8,302 nt of DNA from Parachlamydiaceae bacterium (GTDB lineage Bacteria > Chlamydiota > Chlamydiia > Chlamydiales > Parachlamydiaceae): the NCBI GenBank assembly GCA_013817115.1, contig JACDDG010000091.1, forward strand, positions 1-8,302, written 5' to 3'. The position numbers were made by a program, and so were the translations under genes. The notes under the pieces were generated by a model. That model did not search any database, was not told the origin of the DNA, and saw only the letters and a program-made list of their open reading frames with translations. The stretch's first letter is position 1. The number at the start of each line of letters is the position of its first letter. Shown one piece after another: positions 1-5,100 of the stretch.

Positions 1-42
1 GGCTTTAGCCCGCAGTTTTTGAAGATCGTTCAAAGCTGACAT
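1..42 (-). CDS. Start of a gene cut by the window edge, product unknown
   Basis: Read leftward, an ATG at 42-40 opens a frame that stays open to base 1 and gives MSALNDLQKLRAKA. The start is convincing because an AAAGGAG ribosome binding site (complement of 51-57) lies eight bases upstream, the best Shine-Dalgarno sequence in the window. The 14 visible residues are helical, charged and without a signal peptide, which suggests a cytosolic or coiled-coil-like N terminus, but this is far too little to name a family. The gene follows the methyltransferase gene on the same strand with an 84-base gap and could be cotranscribed with it. The gap is full of small hairpins, one of which encloses this start codon, so translation may be controlled. 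I am fairly sure that a gene starts here and have no opinion on its product. Confidence 0.7.
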   Translation of the reverse strand, partial: MSALNDLQKLRAKA

Positions 43-54
43 TTGGTCAGCTCC
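34..54 (-). promoter_or_regulatory. Translation-initiation hairpin holding the start codon
   Basis: AGCTGAC pairs perfectly with GTCAGCT (34-40 with 46-52), leaving the five-base loop CAAAT on the minus strand. The A and T of the ATG lie in the loop, the G closes the stem, and the last two bases of the GGAG ribosome binding site (complement of 51-54) are in the stem. In the folded state the initiation site of the partial gene would be partly masked. This geometry fits a thermosensor-like or autoregulated start, but the stem is short and could simply melt under an initiating ribosome. Confidence 0.4.
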
Positions 55-90
55 TTTAGTCGATTTTAATCGATAGCGACTTTTAGTCGA
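55..90 (-). promoter_or_regulatory. Leader with competing stems ahead of the ribosome binding site
   Basis: On the minus strand this leader contains TCGACTAAA twice (complements of 82-90 and 55-63), 27 bases apart. The segment AGTCG between them (complement of 77-81) can pair with CGACT in either copy: with the upstream copy as a five-pair stem with an AAA loop, or with the downstream copy next to the AAAGGAG site. A third small stem, TCGAT/ATCGA with loop TAAA, lies at 60-73 and competes with the second option. Mutually exclusive stems just before a ribosome binding site are what an attenuator or riboswitch expression platform looks like, but the stems are weak and I recognise no aptamer. 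They could also be remnants of small palindromic repeats. Confidence 0.3.
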
Positions 91-98
91 AATGCAAT

Positions 99-118
99 CT
101 ATGGACTTCAGTCCATAG
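99..118 (-). repeat. Perfect 8-9 bp palindrome downstream of the methyltransferase
   Basis: CTATGGAC pairs with GTCCATAG around a TGAA tetraloop (minus-strand reading), nine bases after the methyltransferase stop codon. No run of T follows on either strand, so it is not a standard intrinsic terminator. It may protect the 3' end of the upstream message or belong to the class of short genomic palindromes with a CTGAAG or CTAAAG core, which the neighbouring CGACTAAAAGTCG stem also resembles. Confidence 0.4.
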
Positions 119-126
119 TGGTTGAA

Positions 127-684
127 TCAAATATGATACACGTAAATTTTAGTACGGTAGAGATCAGAAACTTCGATTGTCAGATGGGGCTTGCTGCCAG
201 GAAGTGCGAAGGTGTGACTTACGACGATGCATCCTTGGGGGAGCTCCTGATGAAATTTAGGCAATAGGCGCTGCATAGCAGCGGGGAACAGGTAGCAGAA
301 AATCATTGAGGCATTTGATAGCCTAACAGAGTAAAAATTGCGTCGGTAAAAGTGTAGATTTGAGGATTTATTGAAGTTTTTCCGTAAAAGGCAGAAATAA
401 TATGGAATCCACGATGTTTCATAAGCCTCAATGCGATGAAGTGGGTATTTTTTAGCTAAAATGAAGGCGATAGTGCCCCAGCCGGATCCGAGTTCATATA
501 TTGTTCCGGGAGCGGGTGTAAGAGGTATCTGAAAAAGTTGCTTTTTGACTTTGGATGAGGTCGGCATGGGTGATATGCCATTTCTAATAGTGCTGTAAAT
601 AATTGTAAGTGAACATAAGATTAGAATTAATAGTAATATATGAGCAAGATAGGAAAGAAATATTGAAAGGGTGGTCAGGAACAA
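127..684 (-). CDS. Membrane-anchored class I SAM-dependent methyltransferase, FAM173-like
   Basis: The 185-residue product has one hydrophobic segment at about residues 5-31, a short linker, then a compact Rossmann methyltransferase domain. The SAM-binding motif I is YELGSGWG (63-70). The acidic end of strand 2 lies in RIEAYET (84-90), a motif IV region in NFYSVRLSNASMIF (116-129), and a further core strand in GCIVVSHTF (151-159). The arrangement of membrane anchor, ELGSG, a YE-type strand, F-Y-R-R-N-F, then a K/R-L...EL...G block resembles the FAM173 family, whose eukaryotic members (ATPSCKMT, ANTKMT) are mitochondrial lysine methyltransferases; the bacterial substrate is unknown. The most upstream start is TTG at 684-682, with a GGGGGG ribosome binding stretch only four bases away and a stop codon nine codons further up. 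The first ATG would be codon 40 and would remove the membrane segment, so I prefer TTG. Arginine codons are mixed (AGA, AGG, CGA, CGG, CGC, CGT), suggesting modest expression. Methyltransferase is secure; the subfamily is from memory of the family pattern. Confidence 0.8.
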   Translation of the reverse strand: MFLTTLSIFLSYLAHILLLILILCSLTIIYSTIRNGISPMPTSSKVKKQLFQIPLTPAPGTIYELGSGWGTIAFILAKKYPLHRIEAYETSWIPYYFCLLRKNFNKSSNLHFYRRNFYSVRLSNASMIFCYLFPAAMQRLLPKFHQELPQGCIVVSHTFALPGSKPHLTIEVSDLYRTKIYVYHI

Positions 685-752
685 ATAGCCCCCCGTAAAG
701 TAAAACTCTTATGGCGAGTGAGCTGGCAAAGATAAAAAGCCTAGATGGCGAC

Positions 753-794
753 TTTATAATTTTTTGTTAGCGGTAACCAACAAAAAATTATAAA
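753..794 (-). repeat. AT-rich 16 bp perfect inverted repeat between leftward genes
   Basis: TTTATAATTTTTTGTT (753-768) is exactly complementary to 779-794, separated by the ten-base loop AGCGGTAACC, which itself contains the palindrome GGTAACC. It lies between the small basic protein gene and the methyltransferase gene, about 50 bases past the stop of the former. It may act as a transcription terminator, with the T run inside the stem, but no T tract follows the stem in the leftward direction, so this is uncertain. A cruciform or mRNA 3'-end stabiliser is equally possible. Confidence 0.45.
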
Positions 795-807
795 ATCGTC
801 TTACGAT

Positions 808-837
808 GATTGCGGAAGTAGTTTCCGGAATTCAATC
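808..837. repeat. Bulged hairpin just after the stop of the basic protein gene
   Basis: GATTG (808-812) pairs with CAATC (833-837) and CGGAA (813-817) with TTCCG (823-827), with a five-base bulge at 828-832 and loop GTAGT. It begins six bases after the stop codon of the leftward gene and precedes the AT-rich inverted repeat, so the 3' end of that message would carry two stacked structures. There is no T tract after it. A role in 3'-end protection or termination is inference only. Confidence 0.25.
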
Positions 838-842
838 GTATC

Positions 843-1355
843 TTACTGAGCCATTGCAACAGGTGCATTTGCAAGCGCGCTGCCTTGGATGCTAACCATT
901 TCGCAATATGATTGCCATAAGTCTGCATCAACAATACCATGACGGATTGATGTAATCAATTCACGTTTTGTTGTTTTAAGATCTTTCTTTGGTGTCAATT
1001 TGCGAACCATTTCTTTGTCTCCTGCCATGCGTGCCATGTTCAACATGCGCTCAAGGTCAATTTTTGTGAATGCAAACTGATCGCGACGCTTACGTGATCC
1101 ACGAGCAGCACGAGGCTTAGGTGGTACAGACGCTGGACGATCAGCTTGGATGATGTATGTTGTGATCAATTTTTTAAGAGCTTCTGGCTCTTCTGTTTTC
1201 ATTTTACGCATAGTGAAGTGGTGAACGTATCCGCCTGCTTCTGAAGGCAAGTAACGGCAGATGTCATTTTCTTTACGACCATTAACTTTTTGTATTGCTT
1301 TATGAATCAGAGCGTTTAAATTGCCATCTTCATTCTTTTCATCTGTATATGCCAT
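843..1355 (-). CDS. Small basic protein of unknown function, probably nucleic-acid binding
   Basis: The 170-residue product shows no signal peptide or membrane segment. The N-terminal part (about 1-75) includes NDICRYLPSEAGGYVHHF (30-47). A proline/basic linker follows, with RAARGSRKRR at 82-91. The C-terminal part (about 95-155) reads as three or four amphipathic helices, including LERMLNMARMAGDKEMVRKL (101-120) and KRELITSIRHG (130-140). The ATG at 1355-1353 is preceded by a weak TAGG site. All 14 arginine codons are CGT or CGC, ten of them CGT, unlike the mixed set in the methyltransferase gene, which points to strong expression. The arginine-rich linker suggests DNA or RNA binding. I do not recognise the family. 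In Chlamydia trachomatis the similar-sized DNA-binding regulator gene euo lies two genes from secDF, so position makes euo worth testing, but I see no clear excisionase-type helix-turn-helix and do not assign it. The gene is real; the function is open. Confidence 0.85.
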   Translation of the reverse strand: MAYTDEKNEDGNLNALIHKAIQKVNGRKENDICRYLPSEAGGYVHHFTMRKMKTEEPEALKKLITTYIIQADRPASVPPKPRAARGSRKRRDQFAFTKIDLERMLNMARMAGDKEMVRKLTPKKDLKTTKRELITSIRHGIVDADLWQSYCEMVSIQGSALANAPVAMAQ

Positions 1356-1391
1356 AGTAAATGCCTATGTTGTTTTTTGTTGTTGTGTGAA

Positions 1392-1422
1392 CTTATAGCA
1401 CTTAAGGGTATTGCAATTGTCA
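1392..1422 (-). promoter_or_regulatory. Candidate promoter of the small basic protein gene
   Basis: Reading leftward, TATAAG (1397-1392) matches the -10 consensus in five of six positions and lies 37 bases before the ATG, leaving room for a short leader. The best upstream partner is TGACAA (1422-1417) at a long 19-base spacing, so the -35 element is doubtful. An inverted repeat, TGCAATT/AATTGCA, overlaps and precedes this element and could be an operator. The prediction rests only on sequence likeness and position. Confidence 0.3.
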
Positions 1423-1450
1423 TTAGCGATAAAGCTCTATTGTAATTGCA
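1412..1450. promoter_or_regulatory. Inverted repeat overlapping the leftward promoter, possible operator
   Basis: TGCAATT (1412-1418) and its complement AATTGCA (1444-1450) face each other across 25 bases, and the left copy sits inside the self-complementary ATTGCAAT (1410-1417). The half-sites are three helical turns apart centre to centre (about 32 bases) and flank the proposed -35 region of the leftward gene. A dimeric repressor or activator could bind here. Seven-base repeats arise by chance in AT-rich DNA, so this is only a candidate. Confidence 0.22.
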
Positions 1451-1530
1451 TTTCCCGTCCTCTATATCTCCCTATTTAAAACTATTAAAAGATTAACCAC
1501 AAGAAAAAAAACAACTTTCGTTAAATTTTT

Positions 1531-1554
1531 TCATTATCTCAATAGAGATAGTGA
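1531..1554. repeat. 10 bp palindrome with a 4-base centre in the divergent region
   Basis: TCATTATCTC (1531-1540) pairs with GAGATAGTGA (1545-1554) around AATA; nine pairs are Watson-Crick and one is G-T. No T run follows on the plus strand, and on the minus strand the following bases are A-rich, so it is not an intrinsic terminator. Its size and symmetry fit a dimer-type operator with TATCTC/GAGATA half-sites; another TATCTC lies at 1465-1470. It could regulate either divergent gene. Confidence 0.3.
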
Positions 1555-2149
1555 TTATCCGATCATATAAGAACAGTTTTTAAAGAATTTCTAGGAAAGA
1601 ATATAGTGCTTTTCATTAGAATGTGAACTCGATTCAATCAATTATTCAACTATCAATATGATTTCACTGAGAAAACAATGATATAGTTTGTCCTTTTTAC
1701 CATCCCTTTTTCAGACAGAGAAAATTTGAATTATATCTTAATGTGCTAAATTTATTCGAGAATTCCGAAATCATCTAATCAAAATCAAAATCAAGATATA
1801 AATCTGAAAACGCTCGAATCGCTATCGTTTCAAATTCATGGGTAAATGCTGTTCAACGAAGATTATTCTGTTTTGATTTTGTTAAGAGATGAAATTAATG
1901 TATTCGTGAATTTATGAGAGATTGGTAGAAATTTATAAGTGTATAAAAATAATTATTTTTGGGGGATTCACGACCACGCAAAAGACGACTTTTCTAGCTA
2001 CTTGCCTCCCGGATTCTCCTTTTTGCGACAATGAACCAACTCGACCAGCCAACAACAAAATGTGTAGTGCGAGGTATATTTCTTTTCTTGTAAATAGAAA
2101 TCTGTTATTTTTGTACTTTCCTCCATTTAACCAAAAGAAGCAGTTTACT

Positions 2150-5100
2150 ATGGAAAAACAAAAAAAATGGCAATTTTATATGATTTTAGCTGTCATCGCT
2201 TTGACGCTTTACAATATTTTGCCAACAATTTTTTATTACACGAAGCCTCTTAAGGCTGATATCGACTCAAAATATGCTAAAGAAGTTGCTTTAGACATAG
2301 TTGAACGTGTCGATGCATTGGAAAACGATTCCAAAGAGTGGCTGTATTCATTTAACAACCTCCTTGGTATCTCTCCTCAATCTATTGAACTTCAGAAAGA
2401 CAATCCTCGCTTGATCGAGGTAACCTTTAAAAACAGCCAAGATGCTCAAAAATTCCAACACTTCTTGCCACGTGCAGGGGCTTTAATTCCTTTTGTACCA
2501 GAGCAACTAGGCCTGAATACTAGCGGAGACGCTCTTGACCCAAATAAGGTTTTGGTCTCAAGACAAATCAGCGTGCATTTATCTCCGCAAGAAATTGATC
2601 AACTTTTTACGTTCACAACCAAACGCAATGCAGAAGGCGAAATTGCCGATCGTTATCGCGAAATTGTTTATGATCGTGTTGAGCAATTAGCTAAAGGGCT
2701 GGGCGGAACAAGCCATAGTGGCTTGCAGCTCGAAGTAATGGCAAAGACTCCGTTAAGCCAAGAATACGATGAAACAGTTCTTTCTTTAGCTAGCGATTTG
2801 GTAGATGCAAGTAAAACTTTTAGAAGTAACCCTGAAATTGCTAAACGCTATTTTTCAAACTTCGCGCAGGTTTCTGCTGATTCAGATCAAAATGTGCTGG
2901 CATCTTTTGTTAAGCGTTTGGAAGATCAACAAAAACGACTGGATGAGCAACAAAAGAGCCTTGCAGAAAAGCAAAAGGATACTACAAATCAAGAGGGTGA
3001 TGAAGCTGAAAATCAAGCTCACTCACTGCAATTAGCTGAGAAGCAAAACGCCTTGTTGCAATCAGCAGCTGCAATCATTAAAAAATATAGCGCTGATTTT
3101 AAACCTCAGAATGCTCTAAATCATGATGCGATTGCAAAAGAGTTAGCCGTAGGAAGCAAACTTGCCGGAGCGCAAGTCGATCGTCAAGTTGTTTCTCTTC
3201 ATGGTGCAAATCCTTTTGTTGAAGCGTTGATCATTGATTGGAACGCCGATAAGGTTCTTCTTAAATTTTATGATGATTTGCAAGAGCTGCGCACTTCCGA
3301 CAAAACTTCGTCCCATCTGAAAGATAAAATCAATCAATATGCAATCAATACTGTTGCAATAGCTTCTCAGGAAGCTGACGAAAAGGTTGAGCCGATTGAT
3401 GAAACATTCGGAGTCAACTTAAATTCGCTTATAGGAAGTAAAAGTTTTTCGATTTTTAATTTAAGCTACCTGGCCGATAAACGCAGTCAAGAGCTTGTTG
3501 AAGAGCTTAAAGGCAATTGGAATCCTAGCCACCACGATCTAGAGAGTGGTAATTTTCCAATTTATAGCTATGCAGAATACCAAAAGCTACCTCTTCAAGA
3601 ACAAAAGCTTGGATTAGTCGTTTATGCGCCTATGTTGCAGGATGAGAGTCTTCCTGAAGGATTCCATACAGGCTCGATCTACGTGATCGCTAAAGGTCTT
3701 GATGCAATTATCCAGAAATACCAATCAAATCCCGATAGTCCTGACGCTCAACTTTTATTCAAAGACATCAATCGCTTGAGTGCTATTCTAAAAGAAAACG
3801 GTTTTATTGGTTATTCAGGAGCTTCTTTTGCAATAGCACCTGAATTTGCAAAGGACTACCTATTTGAGTTAAGTGATTATTACAATAATCTGCTTAAAGC
3901 TTCGCGGGAAAATTTCAGTGTGAAAGGCAGCAAAAAATTTGCTGTTCTGGATTACACGGATGTCGAACAGCGCATTTTGGCTATAAATGGCATTGAAGAT
4001 CGTATTCAAGAAGATCTTCTCAAGTGGAAAGAAGCTTATCAAACTTCACGTGTAGATTTAAACGCCGCAAATCGTTACCAAGTGCCTGCTCCAACAAAAA
4101 ATGTTTACTGGGAAAACTTTAAGCTTAGCTTTAAGAAATATTTCCATGGAGATGAGCGCAAGGTTCTGAAGTGGGGTCTAGATCTTTCAGGCGGTAAAAC
4201 TGTGCGTATTGGGTTACGGGATCGTAATAATCGCCCCGTGACCAATCCTGATGATCTTGCACAAGCTGTGAATCAACTTTACGTGCGAATCAACAATATG
4301 GGTGTCTCTGAGAGAACTATCCATGTTGAAAATGACAATATCATTTTAGATTTTCCAGGTGCTCAAAATCTCTCAGCATCTGATCTTGTTAAAGCTTCAG
4401 CGATGTACTTCCACTTTGTAAATGAGAAGTTTACTGCGGCTAATGCTGAACTGAAATCATCGGTTGAAACATTCTTGCAAAACGTTTGGAATGAGGCCTT
4501 GGTAACTAACCGTAAAGACATTGAAAGCATCAACGAAATTGCCTGGGAGCACCTAGGCGCTGACAATGATTTAGTTATGCATCCTCGTAGTGAAGCTGCA
4601 AAAACGTTGTTCGATAATGGTTTGCGTCTTGCAGATCCTAGAACATCAGTTGCAAGCCATGCTTTCAACGATACTCTTTCATCTATCGCGATGATGCAAG
4701 GTGAAGATTTTACTGCTTGGAACGGGCAAACAAATCCCTTGTTGATTATTTATCATAATTACGCTTTAGAGGGCGCTAATCTGACGAATGTTCAAGCTGG
4801 CTTCGATCCGATGCAGGGGAATACGCTTTCATTTAACGTTGCTCGTTCGTATGAGGGGCAAGAAAGTGGAAGTCCTCGCGATGATCTTTACACTTGGTCG
4901 TCACAATTTGCAGCAGATAAAATCGTAGGAACACCTAAAGAGCGCATTCGTCCAGGTGGATGGAGAATGGCTGTTATTCTTAACGGTCAAATTATCACTA
5001 TGCCTGAACTGAAAGCGGCCTTAAAAGATGGTGGAAGCATCAGCGGTCGTTTCTCACAACGTGAGATTAATCAGTTGGCAGCTGACTTAAAAGCAGGATC

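Larger units (their letters stand above)
1356..2149. other. 794-base divergent intergenic region without a convincing gene
   Basis: This AT-rich stretch separates the leftward basic protein gene from rightward secDF, so it must hold both promoters. No tRNA or rRNA is visible, and the only frames are short or unsupported: a 23-codon frame at 1846-1917 with no clear ribosome site, and an in-frame upstream extension of secDF from 1922. It contains several palindromes: TGCAATT/AATTGCA at 1412-1450, a hairpin at 1531-1554, a pair of 11-base complementary segments (1780-1790 CAAAATCAAAA and 1871-1881), and the 16-base palindrome AAAAATAATTATTTTT at 1945-1960. For secDF, a weak promoter guess is TTGATT at 1873-1878 and TAATGT at 1896-1901 with 17 bases between them. 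In such AT-rich DNA, near-consensus promoter hits are common and I give them little weight. Confidence 0.6.

Noticed and set aside
1..10. GGCTTTAGCC as another hairpin of the left-edge cluster
   Set aside because: It lies inside the coding start of the leftward partial gene (codons for the RAKA residues), so its symmetry is explained more simply by coding sequence and chance.
24..33. GATCGTTCAA at the left edge matches TTGAACGATC at 8252-8261 in inverted orientation, hinting at element ends
   Set aside because: A ten-base match is expected many times by chance in 8.3 kb, and the left copy is within a coding start.
1531..1554. Intrinsic terminator in the divergent region
   Set aside because: No T tract follows the stem on either strand, and no gene ends nearby.
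1846..1917. 23-codon frame upstream of secDF as a leader peptide
   Set aside because: It has no convincing ribosome binding site, no regulatory codon run and no terminator-type structure after it.
2805..3035. Overlapping 76-codon frame inside secDF
   Set aside because: It is a shadow of the secDF reading frame, rich in lysine from the coiled-coil region and without a start signal.
4363..4668. 101-codon antisense frame inside secDF
   Set aside because: It is opposite a conserved SecD-domain region and has no recognisable motif; the other antisense frames at 3143-3337, 5233-5439, 5693-5878 and 7843-8034 fail for the same reasons.
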